Shown piece by piece: positions 17,382-25,169 of a stretch of DNA of 64,000 bases (positions are counted from its first letter, which is position 1; every line of letters starts with the position of its first letter). The DNA comes from a virus: the IMG/VR virus record IMGVR_UViG_3300009009_000002, positions 1 to 64,000 of that record. One strand, 5' to 3'. A program made the translations under genes and the position numbers. A model generated the notes under the pieces. It did not search any database. It was given only the letters and a program-made list of their open reading frames with translations, and was not told the DNA's origin.

Positions 17382-17708
17382 ATGCATTTAAACGAGTGGC
17401 TAAAAGAAGGTAAAAGAATTTACGGCATTGATTATGCTAACTGGAAATTTGTATGCCCTAAGTGCGGTAAAGTTCAAAGTGTTAATTCTGTTGTAAAGGA
17501 AGTAGGACGTAAAACTTTTAATCCAAAAAGAAAAGACTTTGCAGGAAATACACTTCCTTGTGTTTATCAAGAGTGTACAGACTTTGATTGTGATTATGCT
17601 TCAACTGAAGAAAAAGAAGAATCAAAAGGTTTAATTAAATTAACAGGTGAATCAGATGAAGGGGAAGAAACAAAATTATTAGTATTTGAATTTGCAGACA
17701 AGGAGTAG
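17382..17708 (+). CDS. Zinc-binding conserved phage protein (108 aa)
   Basis: The ATG at 17382 follows GTGAGGAGAATTAAT; the GTG at 17367 lies within that site. The pattern GIDYANWKFVCPKCGKVQS followed by CVYQECTDFDCDYA is one I associate with a common family in Firmicutes phages, with four to six Cys for metal binding. The C-terminus is acidic. Function unknown. Confidence 0.8.
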   Translation: MHLNEWLKEGKRIYGIDYANWKFVCPKCGKVQSVNSVVKEVGRKTFNPKRKDFAGNTLPCVYQECTDFDCDYASTEEKEESKGLIKLTGESDEGEETKLLVFEFADKE

Positions 17709-17714
17709 ATAAAA

Positions 17715-18182
17715 ATGGATAAGATTAAAATAAAAAAAAGCAGTTGCGCCGATACAAGAACTTGTGATTGGAGCAAAGTCACAAAAGATGAATTATTGAT
17801 AAATTCTTACCAACACATAAAGGATGTAATAAAAGGGATTGAGTTTTTATCATTATTATTAAATAAAAGGGCTTTGAATCACGACAACACTAAGTTGTCA
17901 CATATAGACCAATTCCACGAAGATTTCAAAACAGGATTTAGTAAAACTGATTGGTGGGAGATGCATCAAAAAAAAGAAAGACATCATTTAAACAATAAAG
18001 ATTACATCCAAGACGATGTAGACTTATTAGATGTAATTGAACAAATTGTTGATGGCGTAATGGCAGGAATGGCAAGGAGCGGAGAATATAGAGTCGAAAT
18101 TCCTGATGCTAATTTATTACTCAAAGCATATGAGAATACAACTAAAATTTTATTAAGTAATATAGAGGTAGATAATTTATAA
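17715..18182 (+). CDS. DUF5662-like protein (155 aa)
   Basis: The ATG at 17715 follows ACAAGGAGTAGATAAAA. The residues HIKDVIKGIEFLS, LNHDNTKLSHIDQF, WWEMHQKKERHHL and VDGVMAGMARSG match the DUF5662 pattern in phages and bacteria. The clustered His and Asp residues suggest a metal site and an HD-like helical fold. The activity is not known. Confidence 0.8.
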   Translation: MDKIKIKKSSCADTRTCDWSKVTKDELLINSYQHIKDVIKGIEFLSLLLNKRALNHDNTKLSHIDQFHEDFKTGFSKTDWWEMHQKKERHHLNNKDYIQDDVDLLDVIEQIVDGVMAGMARSGEYRVEIPDANLLLKAYENTTKILLSNIEVDNL

Positions 18183-18223
18183 AAAACAAAAACATAGACA
18201 ATTTATTTTGAGGAGGTGAAGAA

Positions 18224-18388
18224 ATGAATATAGAAAGAGCAAAAAAATGGGCTGAAAGAATAATGACCGCCGCATCAGAAGTGGCAACTGGAGATATAAA
18301 AAAGATAGAATTAGCTATCTATATGTTACCAATAATTTCAAATTCCCTAAGAAAAGAGATAGATTTAAGGGAAAATGAAAATGTATAA
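18224..18388 (+). CDS. Small helical protein (54 aa)
   Basis: The ATG at 18224 follows TGAGGAGGTGAAGAA, a very strong site. The product is an amphipathic helix (ERAKKWAERIMTAASEV), a short turn and a second helix (KKIELAIYMLPIISNSLRKEI). Function unknown. Confidence 0.75.
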   Translation: MNIERAKKWAERIMTAASEVATGDIKKIELAIYMLPIISNSLRKEIDLRENENV

Positions 18389-18457
18389 AATAAAAAAATA
18401 AAGTGTATAAGTTTTAACATATATCGTTATCAACTAAAATAAAGGGGGTAATATCTT

Positions 18458-19093
18458 TTGATTAAAACTCTAACAATAATGTCAGACGGCAAAGATTTAT
18501 CGGATAGTTATAAAGTTTTGTTAGCCATAGATAAAAAATTAAAGTTAAAACTAGAAGATGAAAATAAAATTATAAAGATGGTTATTACATCTGAAGAAGA
18601 CCTTTTAAGTTTATCTGAATTTATATTTAGTGATTTTATATATAATATGTGTGATAAAGTTATTAGCGGATATTATATAGATAAAAATTATATAAATAAA
18701 TTAGATGACGGAGCTATGGACTTAGAAGATTTAAAGAAAGACAGAAGTTTTTTAATTGTAACATCAGTAAAGTGCGCTATTGATGACACACATTTTAAAA
18801 AAGAACTACTAGAAGATGTATTTAATAAATTAAAAAATCATATTGAAGATTTTGATATTTTAGACTTAGAAGGTTTTTATAAGTTTAGATTAAAAGAATA
18901 TAAATATTATTTCTTAAGACTTATAAGCCGAGCATATGACGTAATGTTAGAGCAAAAATTAAGAGCTCTCCATAATAAAGAAGGCGAGAATATAGAGAAA
19001 ATAAGTAATATTATTTTGGAGATGGAGAGTAATTTTATTTTGAATCAATATATTGGAGCTGGATTGGAGGAAGACTGTGACAGAATCAGGTGA
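18458..19093 (+). CDS. Hypothetical acidic protein (211 aa)
   Basis: The TTG at 18458 follows AAAGGGGGTAATATCT. The 69 bases upstream contain GTATAAGTTTTAAC, a weak relative of the phage promoter motif. The protein is acidic and largely helical in its second half. The family is not recognised. The 3' end overlaps the next gene by 17 bases. Confidence 0.8.
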   Translation: MIKTLTIMSDGKDLSDSYKVLLAIDKKLKLKLEDENKIIKMVITSEEDLLSLSEFIFSDFIYNMCDKVISGYYIDKNYINKLDDGAMDLEDLKKDRSFLIVTSVKCAIDDTHFKKELLEDVFNKLKNHIEDFDILDLEGFYKFRLKEYKYYFLRLISRAYDVMLEQKLRALHNKEGENIEKISNIILEMESNFILNQYIGAGLEEDCDRIR

Positions 19094-19310
19094 TTTATTT
19101 TTAAACTGTAGCTGTGGCAATAATACTTCATTTAAGATTTACAGGGTTGTCTTATCAAAGGAAGAGTATGTTCCAGAGAAAGGCGAGTTCGTTTTTTCTG
19201 AAGTTAAAGATTTGAAAGTAAAATACCAGATAATAGAATGTTTAATCTGTAATAAATTTATAAAAGTTCCAAAAGAATTTGATGTATTAGATTTAAAAGT
19301 AAAATATTAA
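19077..19310 (+). CDS. Zinc-binding protein (77 aa)
   Basis: The GTG at 19077 follows GGAGG at 19066-19070. LNCSCGNNTSF and IECLICNKFIKVP give two Cys pairs about 40 residues apart, a zinc-ribbon layout with a strand-rich insert. Function unknown. Confidence 0.75.
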   Translation: MTESGDLFLNCSCGNNTSFKIYRVVLSKEEYVPEKGEFVFSEVKDLKVKYQIIECLICNKFIKVPKEFDVLDLKVKY

Positions 19311-19326
19311 TAAAGGGGATATCAAA

Positions 19327-19719
19327 ATGTATAATTATAAAGCTACTTTAGACAAAGTTATAGACGGAGATACAGTAGATTTGATAATTGATTTAGGCTT
19401 TGATATAAAAATAAAACAAAGAGTGAGATTGTTAGGAATAGACACCCCAGAATTAAGAGGTAAGACTGAACTTGAAAAGCAAGCAGCATTAATATCAAAA
19501 GAAAAAGTGGAAGATTTATTAGAGGGTAAAGAGATATTCGTATCATCAAAAAAAGAAGGTGCAGATAAATATAACAGATATTTGGCAGAGATATTTATAG
19601 ATGATATGAATATTAATAAGTATTTACTAGATAATGGTTATGCAAAAGTGTATAACGGAGAAGCTAAGAGCGAATGGTCTAATGAGGAGCTTAACCTAAT
19701 AACTAAAATAGGTGAATAA
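19327..19719 (+). CDS. Thermonuclease (staphylococcal nuclease family)
   Basis: 130 residues; the ATG at 19327 follows AAAGGGGATATCAAA. The motifs VIDGDTVDLIIDLGF, VRLLGIDTPELRG (Asp, Arg), EKQAALISKEKVEDLL and EGADKYNRYLAEIFID cover the calcium-dependent nuclease core, with both catalytic arginines and the Glu of the TPELR loop. No signal peptide is visible, so it would act inside the cell, for example on host DNA or RNA. A palindromic hairpin follows immediately. Confidence 0.9.
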   Translation: MYNYKATLDKVIDGDTVDLIIDLGFDIKIKQRVRLLGIDTPELRGKTELEKQAALISKEKVEDLLEGKEIFVSSKKEGADKYNRYLAEIFIDDMNINKYLLDNGYAKVYNGEAKSEWSNEELNLITKIGE

Positions 19720-19731
19720 AGTTTTTTCTTA

Positions 19732-19781
19732 ATTTATAAATATCTCTAGAGGCGTTTTCATCTCTAGAGATATTTATAAAT
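19732..19781. terminator. Perfect 20-bp inverted repeat with 10-base loop
   Basis: The arms 19732-19751 and 19762-19781 are perfectly complementary, each containing ATATCTCTAGAG or its complement, with loop GCGTTTTCAT. T6 precedes the hairpin and no T-run follows, so it is not a classic intrinsic terminator on the plus strand. It could end transcription, act as an RNA-processing site or be an operator. Confidence 0.6.
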
Positions 19782-19793
19782 AAGCGGGGGATT

Positions 19794-20018
19794 ATGATGA
19801 TAATAACAATAGAAATTGTGGGAAAAAAAGTAACATTAAAAACAAATGTAAGAGGAAGAAAAGTAGAATTTGGGTTTAAAAGAAAAAGTTCAACAATATG
19901 GGCTCAATGTTTAGATAGACATTTAGATGATTATAAGAATATATTATCAGAAGATGAATATGAAGCCCTAGAATATATTGACCTAATAAAACTCCAGAGA
20001 GCTTTTGAATCAAATTAA
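19794..20018 (+). CDS. Small hypothetical protein (74 aa)
   Basis: ATG ATG at 19794/19797 follows GCGGGGGATT. The start is strand-rich and basic (ITIEIVGKKVTLKTNVRGRKVEF); a helical C-terminus follows (LSEDEYEALEYIDLIKLQRAF). The family is not recognised. Confidence 0.75.
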   Translation: MMIITIEIVGKKVTLKTNVRGRKVEFGFKRKSSTIWAQCLDRHLDDYKNILSEDEYEALEYIDLIKLQRAFESN

Positions 20019-20045
20019 CATTTTAACGTAAAGGGGTGTGGCATA

Positions 20046-20195
20046 ATGAATATTTTTATATTTATTTCATCTATTCTTGTTTTTATTATTGTTCTTCTCT
20101 ATATAGTAATGGACATAATTAAATTTAATAAAGAGATAAAGGAGGAAGATGAAAGGTTCAAAAAGCAATTAAGGGATTTATCTAACAAAAAATAA
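20046..20195 (+). CDS. Small membrane-anchored protein (49 aa)
   Basis: The ATG at 20046 follows AAAGGGGTGTGGCATA. An N-terminal hydrophobic helix (NIFIFISSILVFIIVLLYIV) is followed by a charged cytoplasmic-type tail (EIKEEDERFKKQLRDL). Function unknown; several such proteins are scattered through this block. Confidence 0.65.
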   Translation: MNIFIFISSILVFIIVLLYIVMDIIKFNKEIKEEDERFKKQLRDLSNKK

Positions 20196-20211
20196 TAAGG
20201 AGATGATAATT

Positions 20212-21285
20212 ATGAGTGAAAACAGACTAAACAAAAAAACAATTTATGATGAAAGATTAACTCAAATTTTAGGAGAGGATTTCTCAAATGCAAAACTAGA
20301 GACGGTAGCTCCGTTTGAAAGAATGGTAAGTTTTGATGAGAATATAACAAACTTCAATAAAGTAAGGGAGAAGGCTTGGGATATTGAAAGTAATAGCTGT
20401 GATTTTAATGTAAATCTAAAAGATTTATATATAAATAAAGATATGCGGTTAGCTGACAATAGAAATAAAATGCTTTTCGATTTTAGTCATTGGAGTCTAA
20501 GTCAATTCTGTTCATCACTTGATATACCTGCAAGATATATAAAAAAGTGTATGGTCGAAGATCCTGAATTAGCAGTTGATAATCTTAATACTTGGCTAAC
20601 TAGGGCTAGTGATAAAGAATGCCTTTTAAGGACAACGAGTAATCGTCTATCAGGATTTTTAAGTAATAAATACACTATATTTGAAGACACAGATTTGATG
20701 GATATAATACACAACTCCCTTAAAAAAGAAGAAGAGTATATTGTAATGGAACATTTGATAACTCCTGAAATACTTAACTTAAGAATAGTAAGATCTAGAC
20801 AGTTAAATATTGCAGGTGAAGATTTAAGTGTCGGCATAAATGTTAGGAATTCACGAGTAGGTAAATCTAAAGTAGACATTGAGCTTTTAATTTATAAGTG
20901 GAAATGTACCAATGGCATTATATTTGGTGGAGGCGTTGAGACATATTATAGTAAAAGGCACACTGGTATAGATAGTGAAACTATAGCATCTGAATTTAGT
21001 AGGATAATGTCGGATATGCCAAAAAATATTGAACTTATAAAAAGTAAAGTTGAAACTTTAAGAAGTACAAAAATTAATGAGAATATATTGGAGAAATTTG
21101 TAGATAAATTTGAGAAAAATAAATTTGCAAACTCAGCTATGACTCAAAAGATATTAGCCTCAATGCCTAAATATGAAGATACTGGTTGGGGATTTGTAAA
21201 TGCCATGACTGAAGTTGCACAGGAATATAATATGGATACAAGAGAAAGAATCGAAAAGTATGCAGGTCAACTACTTACAGCATAG
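20212..21285 (+). CDS. DUF932-like (phage/plasmid-like) protein
   Basis: 357 residues; the ATG at 20212 follows AAGGAGATGATAATT, and the ATG at 20203 lies inside that site. Segments such as FSHWSLSQFCSSLDIPARYI, LLRTTSNRLSGFLSNKYTIF, LNIAGEDLSVGINVRNSRVG and YKWKCTNGIIFGGG match the DUF932 family found beside phage replication and recombination genes. Its biochemical role is not settled. It lies directly upstream of the Rad50-like half gene, separated by a perfect palindrome, which suggests a link to recombination. Confidence 0.75.
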   Translation: MSENRLNKKTIYDERLTQILGEDFSNAKLETVAPFERMVSFDENITNFNKVREKAWDIESNSCDFNVNLKDLYINKDMRLADNRNKMLFDFSHWSLSQFCSSLDIPARYIKKCMVEDPELAVDNLNTWLTRASDKECLLRTTSNRLSGFLSNKYTIFEDTDLMDIIHNSLKKEEEYIVMEHLITPEILNLRIVRSRQLNIAGEDLSVGINVRNSRVGKSKVDIELLIYKWKCTNGIIFGGGVETYYSKRHTGIDSETIASEFSRIMSDMPKNIELIKSKVETLRSTKINENILEKFVDKFEKNKFANSAMTQKILASMPKYEDTGWGFVNAMTEVAQEYNMDTRERIEKYAGQLLTA

Positions 21286-21297
21286 TAGAAGCTTGCA

Positions 21298-21329
21298 TGT
21301 TGTAGCTTGCATGCATGCAAGCTACAACA
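21298..21329. repeat. 32-base perfect palindrome
   Basis: The 16 bases 21298-21313 (TGTTGTAGCTTGCATG) are followed without a spacer by their exact reverse complement. GCTTGCATG also occurs just upstream at 21291-21299, giving a third half-site. It lies between the DUF932-like and Rad50-like genes and has no T-run. It may be a protein-binding operator or a substrate for the Mre11/Rad50-type nuclease. Confidence 0.85.
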
Positions 21330-21358
21330 AATAATAAATGAAAGTGGTGATAATATTC

Positions 21359-22654
21359 ATGAAAAAAATATTGAAGATTAATATAAAAAACTTTCAATCG
21401 CACAAAGATTCAGTAATTAGCTTTGATAATTTTACTGTTATTAATGGTCCAACTGATAATGGTAAGTCAGCAATAATAAGGGCTATTAAATGGTGTCTTT
21501 ACAACAGCCCCGACGGAACTAATTTTATAAGACATGGAGAGAATACTGCAGATGTTACTGTTTACTTTAGCGATGGAACAAGTGTAAAAAGAGTAAAGGG
21601 TAAAAAAGAAAATTATTATATACTAGCTCATCCTGATGGCAAAGAGTTACAATTAGAAAATTTTGATAGAGGTCCTGTATCTGAGGTGGTAAATTTTCAC
21701 AAAATGTACGAGGTTGATTTGTTTGGAAAAAGGCAAGCCTTAAATATCTGTGACCAACTATCTGCTCCATTTTTCTTGTCCAACTCTCCAATAGAAAGAG
21801 CTCAAATGGTAGGTCAGATAGGAAACACTGAAGTTATAGACTTTGCTATAACTGATACTTTATCTGAGATAAGAGATAAGAAGTCATTACTTAAAGTCTA
21901 CCACAGAGATTTACTAGAAGTAGACTCAGAGCTTCAAAACTATACAGATTTGCATTTGATGGAAGAGGATTTAAATAAAACTAAGCTTATAAAAGAAGAT
22001 ACTTTAAAACTTGTTTTTGAGCTAAATAAACTAATTAAAAATAAAAACTCCCTATTTACACTTTATGAAAATAAGAAAAAATATGAAGAGATATTAAAGA
22101 GTGAAAGTGATATAAACAGTGGACTAGAAACTATAAATGATATTTTAAATGAATATCATGAATATCAAAAAGTTTTGAGAAATAATTCAATTTTAAAATG
22201 TAATATTGAGAGAAAGGAAAATCTTGAAGAAGTAGTAAGTATAGCTTCTCATAAGGAAATAGAAGATTTTATAAATGGATTAAGTGTAATAGATGAAAAA
22301 ATTAAATACTCAAAATCTTTAAAAGTATTAAAATTAAATATTGAAAATCAAGAAAAGACTATAAGTAAAACAAAGGCAATAATAGAAGGGGAAGATGATA
22401 TTAAAAATACTATAGATAAATTAGATATTTGTAAGGAAAAAATATCTTGTCTAATTAATTTAAGTTATAAAGGAGAGTTATTTAAAAAGGCTATTGATAG
22501 AAAATTAAAGGGTCGAAAAGTTATAGAGGATTTAGATGTTCAATATAATGATGCATTAGAAGAGTACAAAGAGAAGCTTTTACAAAATCCTCATTGCCCA
22601 TTATGTATGTCAAAAATAAATAAAGAAAAAATTAATAATATAAAAATAGTATAA
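21359..22654 (+). CDS. Rad50/SbcC-like ATPase, N-terminal half (Walker A to zinc hook)
   Basis: 431 residues; the ATG at 21359 follows AAAGTGGTGATAATATTC. LKINIKNFQSHKDSVISF and GPTDNGKSAIIRAI (Walker A near residues 30-37) are the N-terminal ATPase lobe of Rad50/SbcC. A long coiled coil follows from about 165. NPHCPLCMSKIN near 413 is the CxxC zinc hook. The protein stops just after the hook and has no Walker B, signature or D-loop. Those motifs occur in a separate gene at 31733-32368. The two would have to assemble in trans, with the Mre11-like nuclease at 9147-10127. Confidence 0.88.
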   Translation: MKKILKINIKNFQSHKDSVISFDNFTVINGPTDNGKSAIIRAIKWCLYNSPDGTNFIRHGENTADVTVYFSDGTSVKRVKGKKENYYILAHPDGKELQLENFDRGPVSEVVNFHKMYEVDLFGKRQALNICDQLSAPFFLSNSPIERAQMVGQIGNTEVIDFAITDTLSEIRDKKSLLKVYHRDLLEVDSELQNYTDLHLMEEDLNKTKLIKEDTLKLVFELNKLIKNKNSLFTLYENKKKYEEILKSESDINSGLETINDILNEYHEYQKVLRNNSILKCNIERKENLEEVVSIASHKEIEDFINGLSVIDEKIKYSKSLKVLKLNIENQEKTISKTKAIIEGEDDIKNTIDKLDICKEKISCLINLSYKGELFKKAIDRKLKGRKVIEDLDVQYNDALEEYKEKLLQNPHCPLCMSKINKEKINNIKIV

Positions 22655-22664
22655 GAAATAAAAT
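22647..22664 (+). promoter_or_regulatory. Phage promoter motif, copy 2
   Basis: TAGTATAAGAAATAAAAT overlaps the last codons and stop of the Rad50-like half gene. It lies 84 bases before the ATG at 22748 and is followed by a small hairpin (22667-22689). Confidence 0.6.
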
Positions 22665-22666
22665 GT

Positions 22667-22689
22667 GATGGTATTATTTTTTTACCATC
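22667..22689 (+). other. Leader hairpin after promoter copy 2
   Basis: GATGGTA (22667-22673) pairs with TACCATC (22683-22689) around a T-rich loop. It lies at the expected 5' end of the transcript. The T-run is in the loop, not after the stem, so it is a weak terminator candidate and may be a regulatory or stabilising hairpin. Confidence 0.45.
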
Positions 22690-22747
22690 GAAATATACCA
22701 ATTATAACTCTAAGTAATTTATTTTAACGAAAAAGGAGGAAATATTT

Positions 22748-22981
22748 ATGTTTGAAGGTTTACCAGATTTATTGACTGTAAAAGAGGTTCAAGATGCACT
22801 AAGGTTAAGTCGAGCAAGAGCTTATGAGCTTGTTAGCACTGAAGATTTTCCAGTAATGAAAATTGGCAGGAGCCTTAGAATACCGAAAGACTTGTTAGTT
22901 AATTGGCTCGAAAATTCAATGGATTTTTTAAAGGAGGATTATGACTATGAAGACACTTACAACCTTAAGCGATGCAGGTAG
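22748..22981 (+). CDS. Helix-turn-helix DNA-binding protein (excisionase-family domain)
   Basis: 77 residues; the ATG at 22748 follows AAAGGAGGAAATATTT. LLTVKEVQDALRLSRARAYELV then FPVMKIGRSLRIPKDLLVNWL is a typical MerR/excisionase-type winged helix (HTH_17). No integrase is present, so it is more likely a transcription regulator or DNA-bending protein than a true excisionase. It is controlled by its own promoter motif and leader hairpin. Confidence 0.85.
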   Translation: MFEGLPDLLTVKEVQDALRLSRARAYELVSTEDFPVMKIGRSLRIPKDLLVNWLENSMDFLKEDYDYEDTYNLKRCR

Positions 22982-23246
22982 TGTTAAAATTGGGAACGAT
23001 AACTTTAGTGTCTTAATACCTAATGGGTATGGAGATGGAGACACTAAAGTTATCATAGTATCTAATATAGATTGTGAATCATTTAAAAGTTTTAAGTTTT
23101 TCACATCAATTAAAGGGAATATCAATATTTATAATTATGATTGTGACTCACCTTGTTTAGAGTCTAAAGTTATAGAAACTATAAAGGGGTGGTATGGAGT
23201 TTATTATAAGGATGGCACTGTGTTGTTTGAAAAGTGGGATAGATAA
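22947..23246 (+). CDS. Hypothetical protein (99 aa)
   Basis: The ATG at 22947 is preferred because GGAGG at 22933-22937 lies nine bases upstream; the in-frame ATG at 22941 is too close. The product is strand-rich (FSVLIPNGYGDGDTKVIIVS) and overlaps the regulator gene. The family is not recognised. Confidence 0.75.
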   Translation: MKTLTTLSDAGSVKIGNDNFSVLIPNGYGDGDTKVIIVSNIDCESFKSFKFFTSIKGNINIYNYDCDSPCLESKVIETIKGWYGVYYKDGTVLFEKWDR

Positions 23247-23263
23247 GTGAGGGGGATTATTAA

Positions 23264-23791
23264 ATGAATAAAAAAAAATATTGTATTAGCTTAATTAGTT
23301 TTGAGGGTAGCTCAGACATAGATATAAGCTTAACGGATAAAGAGTACACTTTAATTAAAGAAATTGAAGTATTAAGTGAGGAAAACAGAACTTACAGATG
23401 GATGCCGATTTTAAATATCTCAGAAAAATTACCAGTTATAGATAAAGTGCTTACTAATGTTAAATTAGAAGCAGAGGTCACAGCATGGCAGTTGTTAGGT
23501 ATTCATGGCAATGTATCTTACAGGTTAGCCAGAAAAAATCTACACCCTAAAGAACTAAAGAAAATATTAGATAAAACTGAAATGCCTGGGATTGGCATGG
23601 CGACTAAACTTGCAGTTAAAAATTTTACAGAATCTGATTATGAAAAATTTGATAAAGAAGTTGAAAAATTAATGAATGAAGAAAGTTGGACATGGAAATT
23701 ATCCAGATGGCGTTTTGGTTCGGGGAGTGATTGTTCTTGTGGTGAATATATATGTAAAAAAGAGAAATTAATAAAGAAACATGTGGACTGA
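23264..23791 (+). CDS. Hypothetical protein (175 aa)
   Basis: The ATG at 23264 follows GAGGGGGATTATTAA. An N-terminal alpha/beta part is followed by helices and a C-terminal Cys cluster (SDCSCGEYICKK). A KxxEMPGIGMATKLAVKNF stretch recalls helix-hairpin-helix sequence, but this is weak. Function unknown. Confidence 0.8.
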   Translation: MNKKKYCISLISFEGSSDIDISLTDKEYTLIKEIEVLSEENRTYRWMPILNISEKLPVIDKVLTNVKLEAEVTAWQLLGIHGNVSYRLARKNLHPKELKKILDKTEMPGIGMATKLAVKNFTESDYEKFDKEVEKLMNEESWTWKLSRWRFGSGSDCSCGEYICKKEKLIKKHVD

Positions 23792-23811
23792 TTTTGCTGA
23801 CGTCAGCAAAA
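23792..23811. repeat. 20-base perfect palindrome TTTTGCTGACGTCAGCAAAA
   Basis: The palindrome begins immediately after the stop of the previous gene and contains TGACGTCA at its centre. It is followed by two GAAACGAA hairpins. It could be a dimeric repressor site or, with T4 before and A4 after, a bidirectional terminator. Confidence 0.75.
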
Positions 23812-23817
23812 CGATTA

Positions 23818-23884
23818 TATGAAACGAAAACGCTAATTCGTTTCATAAGTAATTTTTTAAGAAACGAAAATCTAAATTTGTTTC
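23818..23884. repeat. Two GAAACGAA inverted repeats (operator-like)
   Basis: The first, 23818-23847, has 11-base arms (TATGAAACGAA and its exact complement) and an 8-base loop. The second, 23861-23884, has 8-base arms (GAAACGAA/TTTGTTTC, one G-T pair). Both lie just before the ATG at 23900. Together with the palindrome at 23792 they form a compact control region. Confidence 0.7.
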
Positions 23885-23899
23885 ATATGGAGGTGAAAA

Positions 23900-24109
23900 A
23901 TGAAAGTTGTAGAATGGAACGCATGGTGTCCTTTTGAGATAGGAGATAAGGTGATGATAGAAGGTGGACTTGGCCCTTATGAAATTACAGATATAGCAAC
24001 AACACATTACGCAAGGTCAGGTAAAACAGTTTTTATGTATGAGTTAAATAATAATGGTTATTATCAGCAAATGAAAATATTAGATAAATCAGATAAGGGG
24101 GAAACATGA
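23900..24109 (+). CDS. Small beta-rich protein (69 aa)
   Basis: The ATG at 23900 follows ATGGAGGTGAAAA. VEWNAWCPFEIGDKVMIEGGLGPYEITDIATTHYARSGK looks like a small SH3-like beta barrel seen in many short phage proteins. No known role. It overlaps the next gene by four bases. Confidence 0.75.
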   Translation: MKVVEWNAWCPFEIGDKVMIEGGLGPYEITDIATTHYARSGKTVFMYELNNNGYYQQMKILDKSDKGET

Positions 24110-24909
24110 AATTATGTGTAATATGCGGTGATGAATATCGAGAGTCAAGAAGTGACCAAAAATATTGCAAGGTATGTGGTAAAGACCCAGAGCGATACAA
24201 AAAACATTATGAAATAGCGACATATATAAACAAGAAAAATGCAGGTGACTTATACAAGGTTATGGAGCAAAATTGTCAAGAGTGTGGCAAGAAAATATTA
24301 TCTACATACCACAGAACTTTTTGTGGTACAGTTTGCATGGAGATACACAGAGCAAAAACAGCTAAATGCCCAATATGTAATAAATTATTGGCAGAATATA
24401 AAAGGAATACTGGTCGTGGTTTTTGCTCTGAAGATTGTAAAAAAATATATCAACTAAAAAAAGCAAAAGAGAATGGAGATTATATACCATGTGAAGTTTG
24501 TGGAAAAGAATTTATAAGAAAAAATTATTCTAATAGATTTTGTAGTAGAGATTGTTTTTTAAAGCATTGTGAGCAAAATAAACCACCTCCTACCCCAAAA
24601 CGTATTGAAAAAAGAAATTGTTTAATTTGTGGAAAGGAATTTATTTGTGAAGGAAAAAACTTTTCAAAGAAATTTTGTACGAGGGAATGTAGTCACGAAA
24701 ATGCAAGAATAGAAGGTAGAAAGAAGAAGGAGGAAGCAAAAAAACAGCTTAAAGTAAAAAGGGGATTACATTTATGCACAACTTGCAAAACAGCATATAT
24801 GGATTGTGAAAGAATGACAAGTAATTTTAGATATATGCCTAAAGGTGCAAAGCGAAAGAATGTCGATAATAAATTTATTATTGTATCGTGTCCAAAATAT
24901 ACAGAGTAA
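24106..24909 (+). CDS. Protein with five to six tandem zinc fingers (267 aa)
   Basis: The ATG at 24106 overlaps the previous stop and follows AAGGGGGAAAC. CxxC modules repeat with a Y/F-C-x(2-3)-C closing pair: CVICGDEY..KYCKVC, CQECGKK..TFCGTVC, CPICNKLL..GFCSEDC, CEVCGKEF..RFCSRDC, CLICGKEF..KFCTREC and a last CTTC..C. This is a beads-on-a-string arrangement of MYM or treble-clef-type fingers for nucleic acid or protein contacts. Linkers are very basic. Function unknown. Confidence 0.8.
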   Translation: MKLCVICGDEYRESRSDQKYCKVCGKDPERYKKHYEIATYINKKNAGDLYKVMEQNCQECGKKILSTYHRTFCGTVCMEIHRAKTAKCPICNKLLAEYKRNTGRGFCSEDCKKIYQLKKAKENGDYIPCEVCGKEFIRKNYSNRFCSRDCFLKHCEQNKPPPTPKRIEKRNCLICGKEFICEGKNFSKKFCTRECSHENARIEGRKKKEEAKKQLKVKRGLHLCTTCKTAYMDCERMTSNFRYMPKGAKRKNVDNKFIIVSCPKYTE

Positions 24910-24947
24910 GATGTGTGGAGGTAGTAAAAAATGTGTGGAGGTGAAAA

Positions 24948-25169
24948 ATGACTAACTATGAAAGAATTAAAAATATGACAAAAGAAGAAATAGTAGAGTT
25001 TTTAGAAAAAGTTGTACCTAATATAGGTAGTTTATGGTGTAATAATTTTTGCGATTTAAGAGAAGATGAAAATTTTCTTTGCACCATTCCAGATGATAAG
25101 TCATGTCCTTACCTAGATGATAAATTAGTTATTGGCAAATGGTTGGAGGTTGAGAATAAAGATGGTTAA
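24948..25169 (+). CDS. Small Cys-rich phage protein (73 aa)
   Basis: The ATG at 24948 follows TGTGGAGGTGAAAA; TGTGGAGGT occurs twice here, so a second ribosome binding site lies at 24913-24920. MTNYERIKNMTKEEIVEFLEKV and CNNFCDLRE..CTIPDDKSCPYL form a pattern common in clostridial and bacillus phages. Function unknown. Confidence 0.8.
   Translation: MTNYERIKNMTKEEIVEFLEKVVPNIGSLWCNNFCDLREDENFLCTIPDDKSCPYLDDKLVIGKWLEVENKDG

Noticed and set aside
22748-22981. HTH protein as a prophage excisionase
   Set aside because: The domain is excisionase-like, but no integrase, attachment site or lysogeny gene is visible, so a regulator role is more likely.
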